From JALYUA01 sp038229875 (GTDB taxonomy: Bacteria > Acidobacteriota > Thermoanaerobaculia > UBA5066 > Gp7-AA6): a stretch of 34,346 nt of DNA. How positions within the stretch are numbered: position 1 is the stretch's first letter; every line of letters begins with the position of its first letter. The position numbers were made by a program, and so were the translations under genes. Below the pieces are notes generated by a model that saw only the letters and a list, made by a program, of their open reading frames with translations, ran no database searches and was not told where the DNA came from. The DNA lies in contig JBBROA010000034.1 of NCBI GenBank assembly GCA_038229875.1, positions 1 to 34,346 of the forward strand. Direction: 5' to 3'. Of the stretch, positions 7,290 to 14,873 are shown one piece after another.

Positions 7290-7861
7290 TGGTCCGCGAC
7301 ACCCCCGGCGTTGATTCGTCACGGACCGCCGGCAGCGCAATCCTCTGGGGCGGATTGATCTGCGGCGTGCTCGACATCACATCCGCCGTCATCATCTCGA
7401 TCGCGAGCGGGAGCTCGCCCGTGCGGATGCTTCAGGGGATCGCTGGCGCGCTTCTGGGACCCTCGGCCTTCGAAGCCGGCGTTGCGACGGCGTCGCTCGG
7501 CCTCGCGATGCACTTCGCCGTTGCGTTGACCGCGACCGCCATCTTCTACTGGCTCAGCCGGCGGATTCCGGCGATGGTCGAGTGGCCCGTTTCGAGCGGC
7601 ATCGCCTGGGGAGTGGTGTGGCTCCTCGTGATGTACCGCGGCGTCGTACCCATGACTCAGGTGCTGCGGACTCTCTACCTCGCAAACGTCAAGCGGACGC
7701 TCCCTGCACTCTGGCTCTCACCTCTGCTCGTCCACATCGTCTATGTGGGTTTGCCGATCGCGCTCGCAGTGCGGTATTTCGGACCATGGCCAGGCCGGGC
7801 GCGCGGAGACGCCAGCGGAGCGGGACGGGGAGAGAGCGTCTCCCGCGCGTCCGTCGGCTGA
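7289..7861 (+). CDS. Conserved multi-pass membrane protein, unknown function
   Basis: 190 residues. The ATG at 7289 overlaps the last base of the preceding PepSY stop (TAATG), implying translational coupling. Four hydrophobic helices: ILWGGLICGVLDITSAVIIS, VATASLGLAMHFAVALTATA, SSGIAWGVVWLLVMYRGVV and LVHIVYVGLPIALAVRYF. The GVLDITSA, MLQGIAGALLGPSAF and LGLAMHF pattern resembles a widespread uncharacterised membrane family in soil bacteria. The last ~25 residues (after FGPW) are Arg/Gly/Ser-rich and probably cytoplasmic. Confidence 0.75.
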   Translation: MVRDTPGVDSSRTAGSAILWGGLICGVLDITSAVIISIASGSSPVRMLQGIAGALLGPSAFEAGVATASLGLAMHFAVALTATAIFYWLSRRIPAMVEWPVSSGIAWGVVWLLVMYRGVVPMTQVLRTLYLANVKRTLPALWLSPLLVHIVYVGLPIALAVRYFGPWPGRARGDASGAGRGESVSRASVG

Positions 7862-7917
7862 AACCGGCATCGCCGGCGGTCCGGCCGCTCGGACTCTCTC
7901 CAGACCCGACCGGCCGC

Positions 7918-8895
7918 TCAGGTCAGCGGGTCGTCCCACACCCACATCAGGGGGACGCTCGCTTCGAGCTTGTTGAGGCAGACGGGGCCCTGGTCGCTCT
8001 CCACATAGGTTTCGACCATGAACCACAAGAGAAGAGTGTCCGCCTTCGTGGCGATGAGCTGAAGGCCGGGGTCGTTGCCCGGATAGGTCTCAGCACCACC
8101 GCGGGACTCGTTGACATAGAACGGCGCGGGGCCACCCCAGTTCCCGGCGCTTGCGTGCCAAAGGAGGATGTTTCGCTGGATGTACAGGTCCCACGCTCCC
8201 GAAACGGGGTCCAGGCGCTGCGCGAGGAGCCTCAGCCATCCCGTGTTTCGCATTCGCGGCGTGGGCGTGCCGGGCGGGTGCTTCGTTTCGATGACCCACT
8301 CATGGCGATACTGCGCGTCGGGGATGAAAGTCACCCGGCTCAACGCGGTCCGAGGCCGATAAACGATTCCGATCGCCGCCTGTGCGTATCCGTGCGTCGA
8401 TCCTGCCAGCGCGGCGGACGGCGGGATCGCGTTGGCGACGCCGATGTATCCGACCGCTTTCGAGGCGTCCCGGAACTGGTTCAGCACCGGTCCGATTCCG
8501 GGCGTGACCGCCGGATCGGGCGAGACCCACTCGAGGCCGTAACGGTTGATGGCCGGCGCGGGGCTTCCGGGCGCATCCGGCACGTACACGCGCGGAAGCC
8601 GGCGCGCCTCCACCTCTTTGACGATTTGTTCGACGCTTCCGCCGCGCGTGAAGAGCGGGCTGGCCTTCTGATCCCGGAGCGTCAGCGATCTGGCGAGCAA
8701 ACTCCGAGCGGCGCGGCCGTCTGAGTCGGCGGAACCTCGAGCGAGCTCTCTGGCGATCACCTCGAGCGAATCGCGCTGGAGTATTGCGTCCTGGAGATCG
8801 GCCGTCGCTCGCTTCAACGATTCGGCCGAGATCGGTGCTCTGGTCCGGGTAGTGGCCCTCCCGGTCTCAGGCTGTCTCTTGCGCATTCTGGCCAT
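7918..8895 (-). CDS. Hypothetical protein, no recognised family
   Basis: 325 residues from an ATG at 8895; a second ATG three codons later is possible. The N-terminal ~95 residues are charged and helical (ATADLQDAILQRDSLEVIAR). From ~96 the sequence becomes strand-rich and aromatic, with repeated Trp/Tyr/Pro-Gly turns (YGLEWVSPDP, HEWVIETKHPPGTPTPRM, YIQRNILLWHASAGNWGG, ending VPLMWVWDDPLT). There is no signal peptide, no membrane helix and no motif I recognise. It follows the ADOP permease stop by only 20 bp and may be the last gene of that unit. GC and codon usage look like its neighbours, so it is probably a real gene. Confidence 0.6.
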   Translation of the reverse strand: MARMRKRQPETGRATTRTRAPISAESLKRATADLQDAILQRDSLEVIARELARGSADSDGRAARSLLARSLTLRDQKASPLFTRGGSVEQIVKEVEARRLPRVYVPDAPGSPAPAINRYGLEWVSPDPAVTPGIGPVLNQFRDASKAVGYIGVANAIPPSAALAGSTHGYAQAAIGIVYRPRTALSRVTFIPDAQYRHEWVIETKHPPGTPTPRMRNTGWLRLLAQRLDPVSGAWDLYIQRNILLWHASAGNWGGPAPFYVNESRGGAETYPGNDPGLQLIATKADTLLLWFMVETYVESDQGPVCLNKLEASVPLMWVWDDPLT

Positions 8896-8915
8896 AACCT
8901 CCCCGTTTCCGGTTG

Positions 8916-11624
8916 CTACTCATATCGCAGCGCGACCGTGGGAGCGATCCGGGATGCCTTGCGCGCGGGAACGTAGGCCGCGAGCATGGTGACCAGGACC
9001 ATCGCCGGCACAACGATCACGTACACCGTCCAGGCGAAGCCGCCGGCGTTGAACAGCATCGAATTCAAGAGGCGCTCGAGCGCAACTCCCAGCGCGAACC
9101 CGATCACCGTCCCGATGCTCACGAGCATCAGTCCCTTGCCCATGACAAGCCGCAGCACGTCGAGCGGTGCCGCGCCGATCGCCATGCGGATGCCGATCTC
9201 GCGCGTCCTGCGGGCGACGTTGTAGGCGACCAGTCCATACAGGCCCGCGATGGCGAGCACGAGTCCCACCGCCCCCAGGGTGCCGACGAGCCGAACCGCC
9301 ACTCCCGGCCCGTCCACGATCGCGTACCGGTAGAGGTCATCGTAGGTCCTGGTCTCGAGCATTGGCATGTTCGGATCGAGCGTCCGGACGACATCCTTCA
9401 CCGGCTTGACCAGTTGCAGCGGATCGCCGCTCGTCCGCACCAGCATGGCGAGTCGAGGGACAGGATTCTGAACGACCGGCAGGTACACGAAATCCGAGGC
9501 CCTTCCGAAAGTGTCGCCGTACTTGATGGTCTGAGCGACGCCGACGATCTCGACCGGCTCACCCGAGGCGCTTCCGAGCCGGAAACGTTTGCCGAGCACA
9601 GTGGGCGCGCCCGGCCAGTAGTGATTGGCGAAATGGTCGTTGACGACGGCGACACGAGGCGCTCCTGCCATGTCCGACGGCAGGAAGCCGCGGCCGCGCA
9701 GGATCGGCACACTCATGGTCTGGAAAAACCCGTCGTCAATGGTGTCCATCATCGACGTGAAGCTTTCTCGCCCGCGCGGCATATGAAAACCCTCCGGCAC
9801 GAACGCGACACGGTCGAAGTCGCCCAGACCGAGAGGCGGGTTCTGTGTGAAAGCGGTGCTCTGAACCCCGAACGTCTGGCGCACGCGGTCCGACAGAAGC
9901 TTGTAGAACTGCGCCGTCTGAGCCGCGTTGTATTGCACGAGCCGCGGATCGAACTTGACCATCAGCAGGTGGTCCTTCGCATCCTTCGCGTACCCGAGCC
10001 CCTCCTGGATTTCCTGGTTGAAGCCCCGGGCCATCAGAAACGAGGCCGCCAGGAGCATCAGGGACATGGAGATCTGCGCCACGACCAGCGCGTTCCGGCC
10101 CCACAGGCGTCTGCGGCCCGGCGCGTCCACGTCCGCCGATTTCAGCCCGTTCACCAGGTCCGTCCGCGTGCTCTGGAGCGCCGGCGCCAGGCCGCAGAAC
10201 AGCGCGCTCAACATGGACAGGGCAACGCTGGCGATCAGCACGCGGGTGTCCATCCGAAAAGGGATGGTGACGGGCAGCTCGGCCGGAATGCTGAATTTGC
10301 CCATGAAACGGATGCCGAGGTACCCGACCGCGATCCCGCCGAGTCCGCCGAGGCATGCGAGGACGAGACTCTCGGTGAGCAGGAGCCGGATCAGCCGGAA
10401 GCGTCCCGCGCCCATCGCGAGGCGCACGGCAATCTCCCTCGTCCTCGAACGGGCGCGCGCCAGAAGAAGCCCCGCCGCGTTGGTGCACGCGACCAGCAGG
10501 ACGGCGAGCGCCAGGATCGAGAAGATCACCGAAAATTTCCAGTTCACGTCGTTGTCCTGCGTCCGCATCTCGAACTGAGTGTGCACCGCCGCGCCGCGGT
10601 CGCGATTGACCTTGGGATATTCGCGTTCGAAGTTTCGAGCCAGCACGGCGAGCTCGTTCCGCGCCTGCGAGAGGGGCGTGCCAGATTTCAGGCGCGCCCG
10701 CACAGTCAACTCGCGGTCATCGCGGTCCTCCAGAAGATTCTTCTGCGGGTCGGTCGAGAAAACCCGCGCCATCGCGAGCGGCATGTAAAAGCCGGGCCGC
10801 GAGAAGATCTGCATGCCCGGAAACGAGTCCGGAGCGACGCCGATCACGGTGAAGTTCGTGCCGTTCAGGCGGATGACTTTGCCGACGGCGGAACGGCTGC
10901 CGGCGAGCTCGCGCTTCCAGAACTCCGGCCCGAGGACCACGACCGCGTCGCGGCCGGGGACCCTGTCTTCGTCCTCGCGAAAGCCGCGACCGAGCTGCAT
11001 CCTCACGCCGAGCCCCTGAAAGTAGTTGCCGGAAACCATCAGGCCCGGGCGGACGAGCGGCGTCGATCCAGGCTCGGCACTGAAGCCGACTGCTTCGAGT
11101 TTCGCGTTCGCCACGACAGCGTCGTAGCTCTTCGTCTTATTGCGGATGTCGAGATACTCGCGGTAAGAGAAGCTCTCGAAGCGGCTGTCGCGGGAGGTGC
11201 TCACCAGGGTGACGACCTCGCCGGGATTCGGGACGGGGTAGGGCCGGAAGATCAGCGCGTCGAGCATGCTGAAGGGCGTCGTGGTCATTCCGATGCCGAG
11301 CGCGAGCGTGATCACCACGAACACGGCGAGTCCCGGGGTGCGGCGCAGGCTGCGGAACGCGTAGCGCACGTCGTCCACGAAATCTGTCAGCCAGTGAATC
11401 CGTCGCATGTCACGCACCTCCTCTTTTTTCTGCTCGAGGCCGCCCATCGCGCGAAGCGCGCGGGAACGCGCCTCTTCGGGAGAAAGCCCCTCCGTGATGC
11501 CTTCCTCGATCTTCTGCTCCAGGTGAAACCGGAGCTCCTCGTCGAGCTCCCCCTCGACCCGACGACGCAGGAGGATCGACTTCAGCCGCAGCGGCGCCGT
11601 GAACCACCAGTGTTCCAGTCGCAT
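8916..11624 (-). CDS. ADOP-type ABC permease (two MacB/FtsX modules in one chain)
   Basis: 902 residues. Residues 1-75 form the charged helical N-terminal region characteristic of acidobacterial duplicated orphan permeases (RRRVEGELDEELRFHLEQKI, then EARSRALRAMGG). A first membrane helix (LAVFVVITLALGIGM) is followed by a large periplasmic MacB-type core domain (VRPGLMVSGNYFQGLGVRM), then an FtsX helix trio (VIFSILALAVLLVACTNAAG onward). A second periplasmic and FtsX module ends with KASRIAPTVALRYE. No ATPase is encoded next to it, as is usual for this orphan type. It follows the PadR gene by 6 bp, the standard PadR-ADOP pairing, which suggests PadR controls it. The exported substrate is unknown. 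Confidence 0.93.
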   Translation of the reverse strand: MRLEHWWFTAPLRLKSILLRRRVEGELDEELRFHLEQKIEEGITEGLSPEEARSRALRAMGGLEQKKEEVRDMRRIHWLTDFVDDVRYAFRSLRRTPGLAVFVVITLALGIGMTTTPFSMLDALIFRPYPVPNPGEVVTLVSTSRDSRFESFSYREYLDIRNKTKSYDAVVANAKLEAVGFSAEPGSTPLVRPGLMVSGNYFQGLGVRMQLGRGFREDEDRVPGRDAVVVLGPEFWKRELAGSRSAVGKVIRLNGTNFTVIGVAPDSFPGMQIFSRPGFYMPLAMARVFSTDPQKNLLEDRDDRELTVRARLKSGTPLSQARNELAVLARNFEREYPKVNRDRGAAVHTQFEMRTQDNDVNWKFSVIFSILALAVLLVACTNAAGLLLARARSRTREIAVRLAMGAGRFRLIRLLLTESLVLACLGGLGGIAVGYLGIRFMGKFSIPAELPVTIPFRMDTRVLIASVALSMLSALFCGLAPALQSTRTDLVNGLKSADVDAPGRRRLWGRNALVVAQISMSLMLLAASFLMARGFNQEIQEGLGYAKDAKDHLLMVKFDPRLVQYNAAQTAQFYKLLSDRVRQTFGVQSTAFTQNPPLGLGDFDRVAFVPEGFHMPRGRESFTSMMDTIDDGFFQTMSVPILRGRGFLPSDMAGAPRVAVVNDHFANHYWPGAPTVLGKRFRLGSASGEPVEIVGVAQTIKYGDTFGRASDFVYLPVVQNPVPRLAMLVRTSGDPLQLVKPVKDVVRTLDPNMPMLETRTYDDLYRYAIVDGPGVAVRLVGTLGAVGLVLAIAGLYGLVAYNVARRTREIGIRMAIGAAPLDVLRLVMGKGLMLVSIGTVIGFALGVALERLLNSMLFNAGGFAWTVYVIVVPAMVLVTMLAAYVPARKASRIAPTVALRYE

Positions 11625-11630
11625 GGGTTC

Positions 11631-11966
11631 CTACGCCTCAGAAAGCTGGACGAGGTTCGAGATGGCGGACGACAGCCGCTGCCAATTCGCCGCTTCGGAT
11701 TCGAGCTCCCGTCTTCCGAGCCGGGTGAGCGCGTAGAACTTCGCCCTTCGGTTGTTCTCCGTCTGCTTCCACTCCGCCTTGATCCAGCCTTCCTGCTCGA
11801 GCTTGTGCAGCGCCGGGTAGAGGGAGCCTTCGCTCACCTGCAGGACGTCGCCCGAGAGGGACCTCAGGCGAAGACTGATCGCCCAGCCGTGCAGGGGCTG
11901 CAGTGCCAGGATCTTCAGGAGGAGCAGGTCGAGAGTGCCCTGAACGAGGTCATTGGGTTTGCTCAT
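11631..11966 (-). CDS. PadR-family transcriptional regulator
   Basis: 111 residues. The winged helix is clear: LVQGTLDLLLLKILALQPLHGWAI, then VSEGSLYPALHKLEQEGWI, then the wing EWKQTENNRRAKFYALTRLG. The C-terminal helix (ELESEAANWQRLSSAI) fits the short PadR-s2 class that dimerises. The ATG at 11966 overlaps the AAR stop codon (ATATGA). An AGGAAA sequence 8 bp upstream serves as ribosome binding site while also being the last codons of AAR. The ADOP permease starts 6 bp after its stop. PadR proteins are usually ligand-responsive repressors of neighbouring transporters; here the AAR-ADO pair could share that control. The ligand is unknown. Confidence 0.93.
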   Translation of the reverse strand: MSKPNDLVQGTLDLLLLKILALQPLHGWAISLRLRSLSGDVLQVSEGSLYPALHKLEQEGWIKAEWKQTENNRRAKFYALTRLGRRELESEAANWQRLSSAISNLVQLSEA

Positions 11967-13162
11967 ATCGGTTTCCTAGGGGAGTCTACGAGATTCTCCT
12001 CTCGGTAAGCAAGGGGTGCGTTTCGCAGAGCTCGCGCCGGCGCCAGCGCCAGCGCCGTGAGGCGATCCTCGCAGAACCCCTCGGCGTCGAAGAACGGCGC
12101 CAGCGCGAATCCGTGTTTCTTTGCGAGGGCCCAGATCTCGTCGACCTGCGCCGGCTCGATGTGGCCCCGGCCGCGCGAGTACGACTCCGAGCGTCCTTCG
12201 AGCGCGAGGAGCATTCCTTCGAGAAGGCAACCCTGGACTACGTTCGGCGCCGGATGCGGAGCGAGGACGGACATCAGGTCGGGGACGAGCTCCAGTCCTC
12301 CGAGCACCTGCCCCATTCCCCCGAAAAAGACGACCGGACCGCCTGCACCTGCCCCGTCCGGGAGGATGTTCTTCGGGTAGCCCGCATCGCAGACGATCGC
12401 GTCCGGGCGTACCGACCGGAGCGAGAAGCGCGGCGCGGACAGGCTCGCCGCCGCGATGACCACGTCCGCCTCGGGCAGAAACTCGTCCGGGTCGGTCGAG
12501 ATCGCGACGCTCGTGTCGTCCGAGACGAGCGAGCGCTGCAGCCTGCGGAGGCGGTGCGGGTTGCGGGCGCAGAGAAGAAGGCGCCGGGCGCGCCCCAGAA
12601 GATAGCGGGCGCACCCGGAACCCACATCCCCGGTCGCGCCGAGGATCAGCGCGGTATGCGAGTCGAGCGGCCGCCGGGCGAGCGCCGCCGCGCGCTCGAC
12701 CCCCTTCACGATGTAGGCGACGGTCAGAGTGTTCCCGGTCGTGAACGCGACTTCGTTGTGAGACGGCAGGAGGTCGACCTTTCCCTCCAGGACGATCGAG
12801 CTGAAACCGCCGAGCGCCGCGACGGTCGCTCCCTCCCGATGCGCGCAGCTCGCCGCCTCCCGGATCCGCTGGATCTTCTGGCGCACGGATCCGTCGCAGA
12901 GCCGTTCCGGTGAGAGAAAGGCATCCACGTAAACGCCCTGAGCCGACGATCCATCCGTCGAAAACACCGTGACGCGGCAGACGGTCCGAGGCGGCAGAAA
13001 CGGGACGATCTCGCGGACGTCGCGAACCGAGATCGGGCGGCCGAGATCGCCTCGCAGCTTCTGGACCACGGCCCCGGTCTTTTCCCAACTGTCGAGATGT
13101 CCGATGAGCGCGAACCGCGCCGTCGCTGCGACGGGGCGTGCGAAGGGAACGGCGGCGCTCAC
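11963..13162 (-). CDS. aar: Fatty acyl-ACP reductase (AAR)-like, alkane pathway first enzyme
   Basis: 399 residues from a GTG at 13162. This start was chosen because it overlaps the ADO stop codon (GTGA) and puts the family's opening motif ALIGHLDSWE near the N-terminus. The cyanobacterial enzyme reduces acyl-ACP to fatty aldehyde with NADPH. Hallmarks seen here: ALGGFSSIVLE (116-126), FTTGNTLTVAYIV (140-152), the Rossmann motif GATGDVGSG (175-183), LLCARN (197-201), CDAGYPKNI (258-266), and Cys312 in VVQGCLLEGMLLALEG at the position of the cyanobacterial catalytic cysteine. A ~45-residue C-terminal extension follows the usual end (KKHGFALAP). The gene order ADO then AAR matches cyanobacterial clusters. 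Its stop overlaps the PadR start. Family assignment is strong; substrate chain length and in vivo product are inference. Confidence 0.9.
   Translation of the reverse strand: MSAAVPFARPVAATARFALIGHLDSWEKTGAVVQKLRGDLGRPISVRDVREIVPFLPPRTVCRVTVFSTDGSSAQGVYVDAFLSPERLCDGSVRQKIQRIREAASCAHREGATVAALGGFSSIVLEGKVDLLPSHNEVAFTTGNTLTVAYIVKGVERAAALARRPLDSHTALILGATGDVGSGCARYLLGRARRLLLCARNPHRLRRLQRSLVSDDTSVAISTDPDEFLPEADVVIAAASLSAPRFSLRSVRPDAIVCDAGYPKNILPDGAGAGGPVVFFGGMGQVLGGLELVPDLMSVLAPHPAPNVVQGCLLEGMLLALEGRSESYSRGRGHIEPAQVDEIWALAKKHGFALAPFFDAEGFCEDRLTALALAPARALRNAPLAYREENLVDSPRKPI
11967..11990. promoter_or_regulatory. 24-bp repeat, copy 1 (PadR leader / end of AAR)
   Basis: Perfectly identical to 18291-18314. 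On the minus strand it runs from GTAGACTCCCCTAGG to AGGAAACCGAT and ends two bases before the PadR ATG. It contains the PadR ribosome binding site and a TAG-6bp-CTA dyad. In the AAR frame it encodes the last residues VDSPRKPI. Possible regulator-binding site or leader; unproven. Confidence 0.5.
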
Positions 13163-13902
13163 ACCGGCAGCCGCGTAATCCACTGGAGGGTCTCGTCTCC
13201 GGGAAGGCCGACCCGGTCGAGAGACTTCAGGTAAAGGTTGAGCGCCCCACCGCGGAGCTCGACGATGTCGAGACTGACCTGCGGAAGCGAAGGCTTGATG
13301 CACGTCTTCCCGCACAGTTCGCAGTCGCCTCGAATATCCTCCCGCGCAACCATCTCCGCGAGGACGGACATGACGTCCTCGTGTACGCCGGCGACCTTCT
13401 GCTGAAGACCGACAGGATCGCGCTGGAATATCTCCTGGAGGAGTGTGATCGCGTGTTCGAGATGATCCGTCTCTTCCGCGGCGATCGTTTTGTACGCCCT
13501 GCCGAGCCTGCCCGGGGCCACGCGCGCCACCGCGCGATACATCGACACCGCGAAGGACTCGAGCATCAGCTCCTGGATGATCAGGCACGCGGTGAAATCG
13601 CCGCGCCCCGCGCTCTTGACGAAAGCGGTGCGGATCCGCTTCCAGTAAGGCGCGTTCACGTTCATCGTCACGCAGATGCCCATCTCCTTCCCGAGCCGCT
13701 GGAAAGAGCGGGCATGCGCCTTCTCCCTCGCCGCGTGCTCGAGAGCGTCGATCTTGTCCTCCGCGTCCTCGTAAAGATCGACGAGGCTCGCGAAGTTCAT
13801 CATCCCGACGAGCTCGCCGGTGGCGGACTGCGAAAGGATGCTGCCCCACACACGATGAGCTTCGCCGCCCGGTTCGATGAGATCGATGCTGGTGGCTTCC
13901 AC
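13159..13902 (-). CDS. Aldehyde-deformylating oxygenase (ADO)-like ferritin-fold protein
   Basis: 247 residues from a GTG at 13902 preceded by GAGGAGGAAAC; another in-frame GTG at 13956 lacks such a site. The helical core matches cyanobacterial ADO, which converts fatty aldehydes to alkanes plus formate at a di-iron site. The six ligand positions are present with nearly identical numbering: E30 (ATGELVGMMNFASL), E60 and H63 (REKAH), E115 (LIIQELMLESFAVSMY), E144 and H147 (EETDH). The last helix (YLKSLDRVGLPGDETLQW) also aligns. Differences: the conserved cysteine of the cyanobacterial MACGKN segment is leucine here (L70), and a ~15-residue insertion carries C194, C197 and C201. It overlaps the AAR-like gene by four bases. 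Hydrocarbon formation is inferred from this pairing, not shown. Confidence 0.83.
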   Translation of the reverse strand: MEATSIDLIEPGGEAHRVWGSILSQSATGELVGMMNFASLVDLYEDAEDKIDALEHAAREKAHARSFQRLGKEMGICVTMNVNAPYWKRIRTAFVKSAGRGDFTACLIIQELMLESFAVSMYRAVARVAPGRLGRAYKTIAAEETDHLEHAITLLQEIFQRDPVGLQQKVAGVHEDVMSVLAEMVAREDIRGDCELCGKTCIKPSLPQVSLDIVELRGGALNLYLKSLDRVGLPGDETLQWITRLPV

Positions 13903-14003
13903 GTTTCCTCCTCGGGCCCCGGCTTCGGCGAGGCCCCGTCCACTGTTCCTTGTCACTGCCAGGCGAGTTCGTTGGCCTTCGTTGAGCGAAGCGCCCTGGC
14001 GGC

Positions 14004-14669
14004 CTACTGTTTCGGCGGCCGCGCCATCGACCCCTGCTCGCTCGTCGGCGGCACGATGTTTTTCAGCCGCATGTAGGTGACGAGGTTGCCGTAGTGCTCG
14101 GTCGTGTGGGTCGTATTGACGATCAGCACGCCGAGCCTCGGAGCGTCCATTCCGAACATCTTCACGGTCTGGGCGCCAGTCGCGTCGGTCATGCCGTCGT
14201 ACGCCCTGTCACAGTAGGAAAAGGCGTCCTTGAGCGCGGCGGTCAGATCGGCTTTCGAGGTCTTTGTCTGCTCGATCTTCAGGGCCGGGTTCTTCTCGCC
14301 GAGCGCGATCGAACAGAACCCGTACTGCGCGTCGGCGATGTGGCCGAGGACCTGGCCGTAGCTGCGGATCGCCTCGGTGGGCTTGAAGCTGTAGTTCTCC
14401 TCCCCCATCCGGTCCGCGGACTTGAGGACGAACGTCTTCAACTGGCTGTACATGTATCGGTGCCAGGCCGGCACCGCGTTCTCCTTCGGCATGACGAAGC
14501 CGACTCTCGGGGCTGTAGACGCGGCGGGCGCGGGAGCGGCCGCGGTCTGCGCCGCCGGCGTGGGTTCCTGGGCGACGGCGAACGTCGCGGGGGCCAGAAG
14601 GCAGAACAGAAGAGTGTGGAGAAGCGTTCGCGTCGGGCTGGTGATGTCGACCGGGAAGTGCTTGTGCAT
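14004..14669 (-). CDS. Secreted DinB-like protein
   Basis: 221 residues, ATG at 14669 after AAGGAGA. A signal sequence (LLHTLLFCLLAPATFAVAQ) and an Ala/Pro/Thr linker lead into a DinB_2-like four-helix bundle. Putative metal-site motifs are WHRYMYSQLKTFV, GQVLGHIADAQYGFCS (with His before the aspartate) and NTTHTTEHYGNLVTYMRL near the end. Role unknown; probably periplasmic or exported. It lies 63 bp after the DUF4386-like fragment and 101 bp before ADO on the same strand. A link to the alkane genes would be speculation. Confidence 0.8.
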   Translation of the reverse strand: MHKHFPVDITSPTRTLLHTLLFCLLAPATFAVAQEPTPAAQTAAAPAPAASTAPRVGFVMPKENAVPAWHRYMYSQLKTFVLKSADRMGEENYSFKPTEAIRSYGQVLGHIADAQYGFCSIALGEKNPALKIEQTKTSKADLTAALKDAFSYCDRAYDGMTDATGAQTVKMFGMDAPRLGVLIVNTTHTTEHYGNLVTYMRLKNIVPPTSEQGSMARPPKQ

Positions 14670-14732
14670 GTCAGTCTCCTTTTGAGCCAGGTCGTGTGCG
14701 TGACTGTGTTGAATGTTGAGTGTCGGCAGTCG

Positions 14733-14873
14733 TCAGACGGGGAATTTGGCGGGCGGCCGTTCCCGGGCGCCGCGAATCAGCAGCCACAGGGCGATCGCCA
14801 GTTCGCCGAAGCGGAAAGGAAGCGAGACCCGACTCACGGCCTCCCGGTACCGCGGCAGGAGTACGGTCCTCAT
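14733..14873 (-). CDS. 46-residue membrane peptide resembling the end of DUF4386 proteins
   Basis: The ATG at 14873 overlaps the TPR stop codon (ATGA). The product has one hydrophobic helix, FRFGELAIALWLLIRGARER, which looks like the last membrane segment of DUF4386 proteins (typical pattern GE-x3-LWLL-x-KG). Full-length members have about 220 residues, so this is either a remnant of a longer gene or a genuine small membrane protein now part of the operon. The coupling to the gene above is clear; the family link is tentative. Confidence 0.4.
   Translation of the reverse strand: MRTVLLPRYREAVSRVSLPFRFGELAIALWLLIRGARERPPAKFPV

Noticed and set aside
8913..12008. 1031-codon open frame on the plus strand
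   Set aside because: Antisense to the ADOP and PadR genes. It is full of Arg/His/Asp/Gln repeats with no domain; a codon-bias shadow typical of high-GC DNA.
13903..13956. Longer N-terminus for the ADO-like protein (GTG at 13956)
   Set aside because: Adds 18 non-conserved Gly/Arg-rich residues, while the GTG at 13902 has a strong GAGGAGG site and gives ligand numbering matching cyanobacterial ADO.
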